Positions 9,285-17,904 of a stretch of DNA of 38,692 bases are shown here, one piece after another. The position numbers and the translations under genes are program-made. This DNA comes from Tannerella sp. GTDB lineage: Bacteria; Bacteroidota; Bacteroidia; Bacteroidales; Tannerellaceae. Positions within the stretch are counted from its first letter, which is position 1. Each line of letters starts with the position of its first letter. The notes beneath the pieces were generated by a model. The model made no database searches. It worked only from the letters and a program-made list of their open reading frames with translations, and was not told the DNA's origin. The stretch spans positions 1 through 38,692 of the forward strand of contig JAISNP010000028.1 in NCBI GenBank assembly GCA_031276175.1. Direction: 5' to 3'.

Positions 9285-9980
9285 ATGTTGGAACGCATAT
9301 TGGATATTGAGCGGGACGCATTTTTATGGCTCAACGGCGGGCATACCCCGTTTATGGACGGTTTTATGTGGCTTTATTCGGGTAAAACGGTCTGGATACC
9401 GGTGTCGATACTTATTTTTTTCATGTTGTTTTACAGGAAAAATCCGAAAGAATCGTTTCTGATATTGCTGTTTCTTGCGCTTGCTCTCACATTGTGCGAC
9501 CAATTTGCATCCGGCATATGCAAGCCTCTTTTTATGCGTCTGCGACCTACTCAACATCCTGATTTCATGAATGATGTACAAACCGTCTACAATTACCGTG
9601 GCGGCAAATACGGTTTCATTTCGAGTCATGCAGCCAATGCATTTGGTTTTGCCGTGTTTACGTTGCTGTTGCTGCGCGACCGGTGGTATACGTCCGTCAT
9701 TCTTTTCTGGGCGGTAGTTATGTGCTATTCACGCATCTATCTTGGCGTACATTTCATATCGGACATTGTGCCGGGAATTATTGCAGGAGCATTGTTCGGT
9801 TTCTTGTGTTACAGACTTTATGCGTTCGTCCGCACGAAAGGTTTAAAAAGAGTAGGGGAGGCAGCGCACATGTTTTCCCCCGTTCAAAAAAGGCTTATCT
9901 TGTACGGACTTTTGTCTACGGTTTGTTTTATGCTCTTATACAGCTATATAAACACATGTTTTCTGCATATCTCACAATAA
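9285..9980 (+). CDS. PAP2-family membrane phosphatase
   Basis: A 231 aa integral membrane protein with about six hydrophobic segments. All three parts of the PAP2 acid phosphatase signature are present: KPLFMRLRP at 80-88, SSHAAN at 113-118 (the PSGH position, with Ser for Pro), and SRIYLGVHFISD at 149-160. Such enzymes remove phosphate from lipid phosphates such as undecaprenyl pyrophosphate or phosphatidylglycerophosphate, or dephosphorylate lipid A; the substrate cannot be told from sequence. Its position 9 bp after batE suggests expression with the aerotolerance operon. Confidence 0.9.
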   Translation: MLERILDIERDAFLWLNGGHTPFMDGFMWLYSGKTVWIPVSILIFFMLFYRKNPKESFLILLFLALALTLCDQFASGICKPLFMRLRPTQHPDFMNDVQTVYNYRGGKYGFISSHAANAFGFAVFTLLLLRDRWYTSVILFWAVVMCYSRIYLGVHFISDIVPGIIAGALFGFLCYRLYAFVRTKGLKRVGEAAHMFSPVQKRLILYGLLSTVCFMLLYSYINTCFLHISQ

Positions 9981-10106
9981 TGTTGTAAAACATGAATTTG
10001 GAAATGAATATTTTCGATGAAAAAAAAATGTCGGTTCAAAATTTATGCCTACATTGGGGGCATGAATGTAACAAACTTAATTGTTTAATAATAAAATAGA
10101 TTTGCT

Positions 10107-10385
10107 ATGACGAAGACGATCACATTTAATGAACTTCGAGCCATTAAGGATAGTTTGCCGGACGGTACGATTCACTGTATTGCCGACGAATTGGGAATAA
10201 GTGTAGAGACCGTCCGGAATTATTTCGGAGGACAGAATTTTAAAGAAGGTAAATGTTGCGGAGTACATATTGAACCCGGCCCGGGAGGTGGAGTAGTTGT
10301 CCTCAGCGATACTTCCATCCTTGAGCGTGCTTTGGAAATTTTGAAGGAAAAAGAAACGATGCCTGCAATAACTGCCGAGGCCTAA
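10107..10385 (+). CDS. Small helix-turn-helix DNA-binding protein
   Basis: A 92 aa protein. Residues 23-43 (IHCIADELGISVETVRNYFGG) form a helix-turn-helix like those of the LacI or Fis type. The middle carries a conserved-looking CCGVHIEPGPGGG loop, and the end is a helix (ILERALEILKEKE). I recognise the type as a small DNA-binding protein of Bacteroidetes but know no function. It lies upstream of the universal stress protein gene on the same strand, with a 113 bp gap, so it might regulate it. The box TAGATTTG at 10097-10104 resembles a -7 element but is too close to the ATG to serve this gene. Confidence 0.75.
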   Translation: MTKTITFNELRAIKDSLPDGTIHCIADELGISVETVRNYFGGQNFKEGKCCGVHIEPGPGGGVVVLSDTSILERALEILKEKETMPAITAEA

Positions 10386-10498
10386 GTTTTCCGACACAGT
10401 ACAAATACTTTTTCGAAAGAAAATCCCATACCAATCACCTGTCTTCAGTCATTTTGCAGGAGGGCAGGAATTTTTTAACCAATAAAATAATTACAATC

Positions 10499-11617
10499 AT
10501 GAAAGAAGAAAAATTAATCACATTGGCAATACACACCTATGAAAAAGCTCAGATTCTGAAAACTATCCTTGAATCCGAGGGTATTGATGTCTATATTCAT
10601 AACGTAAACCAGATTCAGCCGGTTATTTCGGCAGGAGTGCGCGTGCGGATCAAAGAAAGCGATTTGCCGCACGCCCTGCGGATAATAAGCGATGTAAAAT
10701 GGCTGGACGACAGTGTTGTAGAAGAAACGCCGGCAAGCAAAGAAAAGACGATATTAATCCCTGTTGATTTCTCCGAATATTCCCTGAAAGCATGTGAACT
10801 GGGTTTCAACTATGCGCACCGGACAGGAGCGGAAGTCGTACTGATGCATGTCTATTTCAATACGTTTATCCCGTCGGTCTTTCCCTATTTGAACAACGAA
10901 GTCAACCAAAAAATTGAAGATGAATCCATTCATGCCGTTTATAATCGTGTAAAGGAAGATATCGGAAAGTTGTGCGGTTTGATTAACAAGAAAATAAATG
11001 AGGGAGAACTGCCGTCGGTTACATATGATTATGTGCTGCGCGAAGGCTTGCCCGAAGAAGAAATAATCGCGTATGTCAAGGAGCATCAACCAACCATGAT
11101 TATCATGGGCACGCGCGGCAACAAGCAGAAGAATGCCGACCTGATAGGAAGCGTAACGGGCGAAGTGATCGAATTGACGAAAGTGCCGCTTCTGGCTATC
11201 CCCGAACACATTCCGTTCAACGACCTCGGCAAAATGCAGCGGCTGGCATTCGGCACGTCGTTTACGCAGGAGGATCTGGTCGCATTCGACCGATTGGCAG
11301 AATTGGTGAAGGATATGAAGAATATTGAAATAAAACTGTTTAACATATCGACCAGCCGGAATGAATGGAACGAAATCCGCCTTACCGGCTTCAGGGAATA
11401 CTTGAAAAAGCAATATCCCGACCTCGCAATTGACTTTACGGTTACACCAGACGGCGATTTGCTGGAAGCGATAGACAAATTCGTAAAGGAAACACAGATA
11501 GACCTCATAGCTTTCAGTTCGCACCGTCGCAGCGTCATCATGCGTGTGTTTAATCCGAGCATTGCGCACAAAATGCTGTTTCACAGTAATACGCCGCTGC
11601 TGGTGATCCCTGTTTAG
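10499..11617 (+). CDS. Universal stress protein with N-terminal DUF2007-like domain
   Basis: A 372 aa cytoplasmic protein. Residues 5-65 look like a DUF2007-type putative signal-transducing domain (TYEKAQILKTILESEGIDVY). Two Usp domains follow: the first at about 84-236 has an ATP-binding type motif (GTRG, then GSVTGEVI), the second at about 245-372 is degenerate in that motif (SSHRRSVIMRVFNPS). The open frame begins at 10454, but ATG 10499 is chosen: it is preceded by an AT-rich leader and starts the DUF2007-like domain directly. The protein probably senses or responds to energy or redox stress, as Usp proteins do; no specific partner is known. Confidence 0.88.
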   Translation: MKEEKLITLAIHTYEKAQILKTILESEGIDVYIHNVNQIQPVISAGVRVRIKESDLPHALRIISDVKWLDDSVVEETPASKEKTILIPVDFSEYSLKACELGFNYAHRTGAEVVLMHVYFNTFIPSVFPYLNNEVNQKIEDESIHAVYNRVKEDIGKLCGLINKKINEGELPSVTYDYVLREGLPEEEIIAYVKEHQPTMIIMGTRGNKQKNADLIGSVTGEVIELTKVPLLAIPEHIPFNDLGKMQRLAFGTSFTQEDLVAFDRLAELVKDMKNIEIKLFNISTSRNEWNEIRLTGFREYLKKQYPDLAIDFTVTPDGDLLEAIDKFVKETQIDLIAFSSHRRSVIMRVFNPSIAHKMLFHSNTPLLVIPV

Positions 11618-11630
11618 CTTATATTGTTTT

Positions 11631-11845
11631 TTTATGTATATCGGATATGATACCTCAACCGGCCGGAAGCCGTCGTCCGGACGGGCAAAAGGACTTCCGG
11701 GGCGTGAAAAGCGCCGGAATCCACACGCGAGGATTTTTCGTCTTTTCCCGGAAAAGGGCTGTTTATTCCGTCGTCCGGACGCTGCAGGAATAAATGAAGA
11801 TTGCGGCTTTCAACCGATGGAGGTATCATATCCGGTATACATAAA
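11631..11845. repeat. 215 bp palindromic element (MITE-like) between convergent genes
   Basis: The arms 11631-11672 and 11804-11845 are inverted copies of each other, identical at most positions (TATGTATA at the outer ends, GATATGATACCTC further in). Inside, CGTCCGGACG occurs twice (11674-11683 and 11772-11781) and is itself palindromic. The core contains no convincing gene. The element fills the space between the stress protein gene (plus) and the tricorn-like gene (minus). It could be a non-autonomous mobile element, and the long hairpin could end transcription from both sides. No clear target duplication is visible. Confidence 0.7.
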
Positions 11846-11857
11846 GTTTTCATTGTT

Positions 11858-14800
11858 TCATTTGTTCCATACCCGCGGCGCAGGGGTTTTGGGCAGGGGT
11901 TTACGGTCCTTCAGCGCTTTCATGACTTCTTCGATGGCGCGGTCGAGCTGTTCGTCTTCTCCGTTCCATTCCTTGACGGGATCGTTGTCTATCAGGATGT
12001 CGGGGTCTACGCCGTGATTTTCGATAATCCATTCGCCCGTCTTCACGTCGTAGCTGGTGAAGAAGGGTACGCGCAGATCCGTTCCGTCAATGAAGGGCAG
12101 CGAACCGCTGATGCCAACGATGCCTCCCCACGTGCGGGTTCCGATAAGCTTGCCCAGTCCCAGGGCGCGGAATCCCCAGGGGAACAGGTCGCCGTCCGAA
12201 GCGGAATACCGGTTGATGAGGCATACTTTGGGGCCGACCTGCACGGCGTCCGGTATCGTGCCGACATGCGCCGAGCCGCGCGACATGGTCAGGCGGTACG
12301 GTTCGCGCGCCAGGCGTTCCAGAATCATCGGCGAGACGTTGCCGCCGCCGTTGGCGCGGTCGTCCACGATCAAGCCTTCCTTGTCTATCTGCGGATAGAA
12401 GTAGCGCGAAAATTCCACCAGCCCTTCCACTCCCATGTCGGGGATGTAGACGTATCCTATTCTGCCGCCGGAGGCTTTTTCCACTTTTTCAAGGTTCTTT
12501 TGCACCCATTGGTTGTGATACAGCGGATGTTCGTCGGCAAGGGGGACGATGATTCTCCGGCGCGCGCCGTCCGTCTGCGGTTTGTTGTGCAGGGAAAGCT
12601 CTACGGGTATGCCGGCTTTTCCGACCAGCAGGGCGTAGAGGTCGTTCACGCTGTTGGCCGGTACGCCGTCCACGGCTACGATAAAGTCGCCTTCGTGCGC
12701 GTCGATCCCCGGCTCGGCGAGGGGGGAACGGAGCGAAGGATTCCACGACACGCCGGGAAGGATTTTGTCTATACGGAAGAACCCGCTTCCGTCGCGCGAG
12801 ATTTCCGCGCCAAGCAGCCCGGTACGGATGCGCTCCGGGCGGTCCATCTCGCCCGTGGAGATGTAGGCATGGCCGCAGTTCAGTTCGCCGATCATTTCGC
12901 CGATGACGTAGTTCAGGTCAAGCCTGTTCCTGACGTGCGGCAGCAGCACGGCGTATTTGTCCTTCATGGCCGGCCAGTCCACGCCGTGCATGTTTTCCAC
13001 ATAGAAGCCGTCGCGGAAGGCGCGCCACGCTTCGCCGAAAACCTGCGCCCATTCTTCGGCATAGTCCGTCGTGATTTTCATGTGCGACAGGTCTGCTTCC
13101 TCTTTCAGGTCGGCTTTGCCGCCCGACGGGATGTTTGCCACGTAGAATTTGCCGCGTCCCTTGGAGAAGAGGGCTTTTTTTCGTCCCGCGCCGATCGTCA
13201 TCGTAGCGCCGTCGGCCACGAGGTCTTCCTTTTGCGCATCGAGGTCGTAAGCATATGTCGAGCGTCCGCGCAGGTAGTACACCCGCTTTCCGTCGGAATA
13301 GAAATTGGCGTAGTTTCCTGCCGCCACCGGCAGTTTCACGATGCGGGAGGGCAGGCCTTCCGGGTCGATGCGCACGGCGACGGGTTCGGTTTTCTTTTCG
13401 TCTTTCTTTTCGTCCTTTTTCGGCGTGGCGGCGTCTTTTCCTTCCTCTTTGGGTCTGGCTGCGGATGGCGTCGTCCCGTCTTTGGGCAGGAAGGGCGAGG
13501 GCGTGTCTCCCGACAACAGCGCCAGATATATCCCGCCTTCATATCCGAAGACGTGGTTCCACTCCATTGAGCCGTAGATGGGCATGAAGTCGCGCATGGA
13601 GCGGAAGACAAGGTATTTGCCGTCCGTGCTGAAGGCGGGGGAGGAGGATTCGTACCAGCGGTCTGTCACTGCGTACTGTTTTTTCTCCGCGATGTGGTAG
13701 AGGTAGACTATGTTATATGTATTGGATTCCTGCCGCGTGTATGCGAGCCATTTTCCGTCGGGCGAGAAGGTGACGCCGCGCGGCTCGCCGCAGGGATCGC
13801 GGAAGAGCGTCGTGCGCTGTTTCCCGTCCGCGGCGATCAGGTGGAGACGGTTCTTGCGGTCGGTGAAGGCGATGGATTTGCCGTCGGGACTCCATTCGAA
13901 GCTGCGGATGTAGGTATCGTTGCCGCGGGTCAGCTGAGTTGTGGCGCTTGTTTCGGGATTGTAGAGGCAGAGTTCCGTTTCGCCGCTTTCGTCGGAGATG
14001 AAGGCGATGCTTTTGCCGTCCGGCGACCATTGCGCCATGCGTTCGTGCGCGCCCGGCGTGCGGGTAATGTTTTTCGTAACTCCCTTGCCTGCGGGGAGGG
14101 TGAAGACTTCGCCGCGCGCCGTGACGGTCAGGCGTTCCCCGTCGGGCGAGAGGCTGGCGTGCGTTACGTAATCTTTTCCGTTTTTGATTTCGCTCCGGGC
14201 GTAGATGTGGTCGGAAGTCAGCGTGATGTTCACCTTTTCGGCTTTCTTCGTCGCCGGGTCGAGCTTGTAGATATATCCTCCGTTTTCGAACACGATGAGT
14301 TTGCCGTTTGTGCTGGGGAATTTCACGTCGTATTTGTCGAAATGCGTCACCCGGCTCGTTTCCCGCGTGCGGGTGTTGTAGACAAACACGTTCATCGTCC
14401 GGTCGCGGTCGGAGAGGAAATAAATCTCGTCGCCTACCCACATCGGGAAGATGTCCTGCGCATCGTTTTCCGTGATATTTACGACCGATTTTTTCGCCGT
14501 GTCGTAAATCCGGATGTCGTCGGCCATTCCGCCCCTGTAATATTTCCAAGTGCGAAACTCGCGCATCACGCGGTTGTAGGCCAGCTGTGTGCCGTCGGGC
14601 GAATAGCTGCAAAACCCGCCTTCGGGCAGGGGGATTTTTTCCGAAAGGCCGCCGTCTCTGCCTACCGTGAGGAGCCGTCCGCTGAAGCTGCCGCTGATGC
14701 GGTTGCGGTATACGATGCGTTGCCCGTCGGGCGTCCACGTCATGACGATGTTGTTAGGTCCCATGCGGTCGCCGAGGTCGTCGCGCATATTTGTTGCGGT

Positions 14801-15115
14801 ATACGTCAGGCGCACCGGTTCGCCGCCTTCCGAAGGGATGGCGTAGACCTCCGTGTTGCCGTCGTACTGGCCGGTGAAGGCGATTGTCCGGCCGTCGGGC
14901 GAATAGCGTGGAAACATTTCGTACCCCACGTGCGACGTCAGCCGCACTGCTTCGCCGCCCGAAACGGGCGCTCTGTACAAGTCGCCCGCACAGGTGAATA
15001 CTATTTCGCTGCCGTTTGTTGCCGGGAAGCGCAGCAGCCGCGCCTCGTCCGCCGCGCATAGCGTGGTTGCGGAGAAGGACATGATAAACAATGAAAACGC
15101 AGTTTTTTTATTCAT
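11858..15115 (-). CDS. Tricorn-like S41 protease with beta-propeller and PDZ domain
   Basis: A protein of 1085 aa with a signal peptide (MNKKTAFSLFIMSFSATTLCA), so it is exported, probably to the periplasm. The N-terminal half carries PD40-type propeller repeats (YSPDGRTIAFTG, FSPDGKWLAYTR). A Lys/Glu-rich linker at about 560-590 precedes a second propeller-like part, then the tricorn core, a PDZ domain (about 765-850) and an S41 peptidase domain. Likely catalytic residues are His749 (ELNCGHAYI), Ser973 (NRYSASDGD) and Glu1032 (IIENHGVDPD), close to the His746, Ser965 and Glu1023 numbering of Thermoplasma tricorn. ATG 15115 is preferred to the upstream ATG at 15127 because it begins a normal signal peptide. 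It is monocistronic. Confidence 0.9.
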   Translation of the reverse strand: MNKKTAFSLFIMSFSATTLCAADEARLLRFPATNGSEIVFTCAGDLYRAPVSGGEAVRLTSHVGYEMFPRYSPDGRTIAFTGQYDGNTEVYAIPSEGGEPVRLTYTATNMRDDLGDRMGPNNIVMTWTPDGQRIVYRNRISGSFSGRLLTVGRDGGLSEKIPLPEGGFCSYSPDGTQLAYNRVMREFRTWKYYRGGMADDIRIYDTAKKSVVNITENDAQDIFPMWVGDEIYFLSDRDRTMNVFVYNTRTRETSRVTHFDKYDVKFPSTNGKLIVFENGGYIYKLDPATKKAEKVNITLTSDHIYARSEIKNGKDYVTHASLSPDGERLTVTARGEVFTLPAGKGVTKNITRTPGAHERMAQWSPDGKSIAFISDESGETELCLYNPETSATTQLTRGNDTYIRSFEWSPDGKSIAFTDRKNRLHLIAADGKQRTTLFRDPCGEPRGVTFSPDGKWLAYTRQESNTYNIVYLYHIAEKKQYAVTDRWYESSSPAFSTDGKYLVFRSMRDFMPIYGSMEWNHVFGYEGGIYLALLSGDTPSPFLPKDGTTPSAARPKEEGKDAATPKKDEKKDEKKTEPVAVRIDPEGLPSRIVKLPVAAGNYANFYSDGKRVYYLRGRSTYAYDLDAQKEDLVADGATMTIGAGRKKALFSKGRGKFYVANIPSGGKADLKEEADLSHMKITTDYAEEWAQVFGEAWRAFRDGFYVENMHGVDWPAMKDKYAVLLPHVRNRLDLNYVIGEMIGELNCGHAYISTGEMDRPERIRTGLLGAEISRDGSGFFRIDKILPGVSWNPSLRSPLAEPGIDAHEGDFIVAVDGVPANSVNDLYALLVGKAGIPVELSLHNKPQTDGARRRIIVPLADEHPLYHNQWVQKNLEKVEKASGGRIGYVYIPDMGVEGLVEFSRYFYPQIDKEGLIVDDRANGGGNVSPMILERLAREPYRLTMSRGSAHVGTIPDAVQVGPKVCLINRYSASDGDLFPWGFRALGLGKLIGTRTWGGIVGISGSLPFIDGTDLRVPFFTSYDVKTGEWIIENHGVDPDILIDNDPVKEWNGEDEQLDRAIEEVMKALKDRKPLPKTPAPRVWNK

Positions 15116-15198
15116 ATCTATATACATTTAAAATAATTACTCGACAGGAGAGGCAGAAACGCAAGGATTGCGAATACTCACGGCGCTGCATCGGCGGG

Positions 15199-15206
15199 CA
15201 AATATA
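15199..15206 (-). promoter_or_regulatory. -7 box TATATTTG for the tricorn-like gene
   Basis: Read on the minus strand, TATATTTG matches TAnnTTTG. It would give a leader of about 75-80 nt before the ATG at 15115. It stands about 45 bp from the oppositely directed box at 15251, forming a divergent promoter region. Confidence 0.5.
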
Positions 15207-15250
15207 GACTATTCCGTGAAGAAAACATATTTTCTATCGCATAAAATTTA

Positions 15251-15258
15251 TATCTTTG
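15251..15258 (+). promoter_or_regulatory. -7 box TATCTTTG in front of 21 bp array 1
   Basis: TATCTTTG is a perfect TAnnTTTG box, with a T-rich stretch (15229-15233) near the -33 position. The predicted start of transcription is about 15264, so the RNA would contain the ATG at 15276 and the whole repeat array, and could run on into amgK. Confidence 0.5.
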
Positions 15259-15275
15259 CGCTGTAATGAAAGGAC

Positions 15276-15518
15276 ATGAACATCAGTGATACCCGCCGAA
15301 ACGATTTTCCTCCCCTGTTTCCGTTAAATTTTTGCCGTTCGGAGCTAACTCCGCAAGGCTCGAAGCTGACTCCGAGAGGCTCGGAGCTGACTCCGCAAGG
15401 CTCGGAGTTAACTCCGCGAAGGCTCGGAGCTGACTCCGCGAGGCTCGGAGTTGACTCCGCGAGGTTCGGAGCTAACTCCGCGAGGTTCGGAGTTAACTCC
15501 GTGAAGGCTCGGAGCTGA
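15276..15518 (+). other. 80-codon open frame over array 1, doubtful as a gene
   Basis: The frame starts with ATG about 12 nt after the predicted transcription start. It encodes a leader of about 20 residues rich in Phe and Pro, then heptads of the form S-E-L-T-P-R-G. Two 22 bp units (15403-15424 and 15488-15509) shift the frame, so the heptads change to LGADSAR and then end at a stop. The opposite strand is also open across the repeat. Either it is a broken repeat-protein gene, or the open frame is a by-product of the repeat. Confidence 0.2.
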
Positions 15519-15571
15519 CTCCGCGAGGCTCGGAGTTAACTTCGCGAGGCTCGGAGTTAACTCCGCAAGGG
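15340..15571. repeat. Tandem array 1: eleven units of 21 bp with palindromic core
   Basis: There are eleven head-to-tail units; nine are 21 bp, and two (15403-15424, 15488-15509) have one extra A and are 22 bp. The core of the best units is the perfect 14 bp palindrome CGGAGTTAACTCCG; other units have GGAGCTGACTCC. The remaining 7 bases are a spacer of the form CGAGGCT. There are no unique spacers, so it is not a CRISPR. 21 bp is two DNA turns, so the palindromes lie on the same face of the helix. The array lies between a promoter box and amgK. Compare array 2 at 29014-29243. Confidence 0.9.
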
Positions 15572-15699
15572 ATAAATTTAAGGCGGGCGGATCAGGTTTC
15601 ATCTCCGCACCGCAGGAATAAGGGTGTGAAAATAAAGCTCGAAGAGTTTGTCGGGTAATGACTGCGATATTATTTTACGGAAAAACAGATTTGAATTGA

Positions 15700-17145
15700 A
15701 TGATAAATCCTATTGAATTGCTCGGCAAATTGTATGCCGGCTACGCAGGGTCTCCGGCGGAGACTGTTACGGAGTTGCCCTCGTCCGGCTCAAACAGGCG
15801 TTATTTCCGCCTGACGGGGAAAAGAAGCCTGATCGGCGTCTACGGGACTTCGGTGCGCGAGAATAACGCTTTCATATATATCGCGTCTCACTTCCTGAGC
15901 AAGGGGCTGCCCGTGCCCGAAGTGTATTGCCGTTCTGCCGACGGGCTGCTCTACCTTCAGGAGGATTTGGGCGACGGGCTGCTCTTCAATGCCATCGAAA
16001 AGGGACGGCTCAGTTGCGTTTTCGACGAAGACGAGCGGCTCCTGCTGCGCAAGACCATTACCATGCTGCCGCGTATTCAGGTCGCAGGCGCGGAGGGGCT
16101 TGATTTTACGCAGTGCTATCCGCAGCCGGCGTTTGACGACCGCTCCGTATTGTGGGATTTGAACTACTTTAAATATTGCTTCCTGAAGGCTACCGGCATG
16201 GATTTTCAGGAGGATTTGCTTGAGGACGATTTCGGACGGATGTGCGCCACGCTGCTCGACGGCACGCCGAAGACGTTTCTCTATCGCGATTTCCAGTCGC
16301 GCAACGTCATCATCCGCCACGGCGAGCCGTACTTCATCGACTTCCAGGGCGGGCGGCAAGGCCCCGTCTGCTACGACGTGGCCTCGTTTCTCTGGCAGGC
16401 GCGCGCCAACTACCCGGAGGCGCTCCGCGAAGCTTTGCTGCACGACTATATCCTCGCCCTGCGGCAATATATGCCGGTCGACGAAGGGGCGTTCAGGCGA
16501 CGCCTCCGCCACTTTGTCCTGTTTCGCACGCTTCAGGTACTGGGGGCATACGGTTTCAGGGGTTATTTCGAGAAAAAGCCGCACTTCATCCGAAGCATTC
16601 CCTGCGCGCTCGACAACCTGCGCGAACTGCTGGCGGACGACTATCCCGAATACCCCTACCTGAGCCTCGTCCTGCGCAGGCTGACGGAACTGAAACAGTT
16701 TTCGGACGAACGCAGGAAACACATGCTGACGGTCAAAATCGTCAGTTTTGCCTACAAAAAAGGCATCCCGAACGATCCGAGCGGCAACGGGGGGGGATTC
16801 GTTTTCGACTGCCGCGCCATCAATAATCCGGGGAAATATGAGCGCTACAACGCTTTCACGGGGCTGGACGAGCCGGTCATCCGTTTCCTCGAAGACGAAG
16901 GCGAGGTTAGCGTTTTCCTGAAACACATCTATCCTCTGGTAGAAGCGTCGGTCAAGCGCTACATCGAGCGGGGATTTGCCCACCTCATGGTCTGCTTCGG
17001 CTGCACGGGCGGGAAGCACCGTTCGGTTTACTGCGCCCGGGAACTGGCGCAATATCTCCATGCACGCTACGAGGTAAAAATAAGTTTGATTCACCGGGAA
17101 CAGAATATCGCATACGATTTTGAACCCGCTCATATATCCCGATAA
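15700..17145 (+). CDS. amgK: AmgK-type sugar kinase fused to a RapZ C-terminal domain
   Basis: A 481 aa cytoplasmic protein. Residues 1-335 are an APH-fold kinase like AmgK, the anomeric kinase that makes MurNAc-1-phosphate (and GlcNAc-1-phosphate) from free amino sugars. The catalytic loop is YRDFQSRNV at about 194-203 and the metal-binding segment is FIDFQGG at about 212. Residues 337-481 match the C-terminal domain of RapZ, with the signature GCTGGKHRSV at 434-443. Stand-alone AmgK proteins are about 340 aa, so the RapZ part is an addition. murU follows after 12 bp, which strongly supports the function. The kinase step avoids de novo UDP-MurNAc synthesis. ATG 15700 begins the family N-terminus. 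Confidence 0.88.
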   Translation: MINPIELLGKLYAGYAGSPAETVTELPSSGSNRRYFRLTGKRSLIGVYGTSVRENNAFIYIASHFLSKGLPVPEVYCRSADGLLYLQEDLGDGLLFNAIEKGRLSCVFDEDERLLLRKTITMLPRIQVAGAEGLDFTQCYPQPAFDDRSVLWDLNYFKYCFLKATGMDFQEDLLEDDFGRMCATLLDGTPKTFLYRDFQSRNVIIRHGEPYFIDFQGGRQGPVCYDVASFLWQARANYPEALREALLHDYILALRQYMPVDEGAFRRRLRHFVLFRTLQVLGAYGFRGYFEKKPHFIRSIPCALDNLRELLADDYPEYPYLSLVLRRLTELKQFSDERRKHMLTVKIVSFAYKKGIPNDPSGNGGGFVFDCRAINNPGKYERYNAFTGLDEPVIRFLEDEGEVSVFLKHIYPLVEASVKRYIERGFAHLMVCFGCTGGKHRSVYCARELAQYLHARYEVKISLIHREQNIAYDFEPAHISR

Positions 17146-17157
17146 AAACACCTGAAG

Positions 17158-17898
17158 ATGAAAGCAATGATTCTTGCGGCAGGCCTCGGAAGCCGCCTCA
17201 TGCCGCTTACCGGCAATATGCCCAAAGCGCTTGTTCCCGTGGGAGGACGCCCCATGCTCGCACATGCCGTACTCCGGCTGAAAGCATCGGGCTTTTCGCA
17301 TATCGTCATCAATATTCATCATCTGGGGCAGCAAATCCGGGACTTCCTTGCGGCCAATAATGATTTCGGATTGAGAATCGACGTGTCGGACGAAAGCGAT
17401 TATCTGCTCGATACCGGCGGAGGCATCAAGCGCGCGGCTTCTTTCCTGCACGACAGGGAGCCGTTTCTGGTGTATAATGTAGATATTTTCTCCGACATTA
17501 ACCTGAAAGCGTTTTACTGCGCCCACAATGCGTCCGACACGCTGGCGACGCTGCTGGTCAGCCGCCGCCCGTCGTCGCGCCGCCTGCTGTTCGACGCCGC
17601 CGGGCGCCTCTGCGGCTGGCGCAACCGGGATACGGGCGCCGTGAAGTCGTTTTATCCCGAATTTGATCCGTCCGAATACACGGAATATGCTTTTGGCGGC
17701 ATCCACGTGGTCTCGCCCTCCGTTTTCGGCCTGATGGAAGAATGGACGGGCAAGTTTTCCATTATCGACTTCTACCTGTCCGCCGCCCTCGGAACGGCGA
17801 TACGCGCCTTTCCGGCGGACGGCATCGAAATCATCGACGCCGGAAGTCACGACACGCTGCGGGACGCCGAAAAGTGGCTCGAAAAAGCGGCGATATAA
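17158..17898 (+). CDS. murU: MurU, N-acetylmuramate-1-phosphate uridylyltransferase
   Basis: A 246 aa nucleotidyltransferase of the GT-A-like fold. The signature is at residues 7-26 (AAGLGSRLMPLTG, MPKALVPV) with the likely catalytic Lys23, and the metal-binding Asp lies in YNVDIFSD at about 104-112. MurU transfers UMP from UTP to MurNAc-1-phosphate to give UDP-MurNAc. Sequence alone would also allow a general sugar-1-phosphate nucleotidyltransferase, but the amgK neighbour 12 bp upstream makes MurU by far the best reading. It converges on the acetyltransferase gene with only 6 bp between the two stops. Confidence 0.9.
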   Translation: MKAMILAAGLGSRLMPLTGNMPKALVPVGGRPMLAHAVLRLKASGFSHIVINIHHLGQQIRDFLAANNDFGLRIDVSDESDYLLDTGGGIKRAASFLHDREPFLVYNVDIFSDINLKAFYCAHNASDTLATLLVSRRPSSRRLLFDAAGRLCGWRNRDTGAVKSFYPEFDPSEYTEYAFGGIHVVSPSVFGLMEEWTGKFSIIDFYLSAALGTAIRAFPADGIEIIDAGSHDTLRDAEKWLEKAAI

Positions 17899-17904
17899 GG
17901 ATTT

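Noticed and set aside
10097..10104. TAGATTTG as promoter of the small HTH gene
   Set aside because: The box ends 2 bp before the ATG, so transcription would start inside the gene.
12004..13570. Long plus-strand open frames (589 and 455 codons) over 11801-15061
   Set aside because: They run antisense to the tricorn-like gene in GC-rich DNA. Their translations have no recognisable domain, whereas the minus strand has propeller repeats, a PDZ domain and a catalytic Ser.
15340..15571. Array 1 (and array 2 at 29014-29243) as CRISPR
   Set aside because: The whole 21 bp unit repeats with no unique spacers, and no cas genes are present.
15790..17850. 686-codon minus-strand open frame over amgK and murU
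   Set aside because: It is the antisense shadow of two clear enzymes; its translation has no domain or signal.
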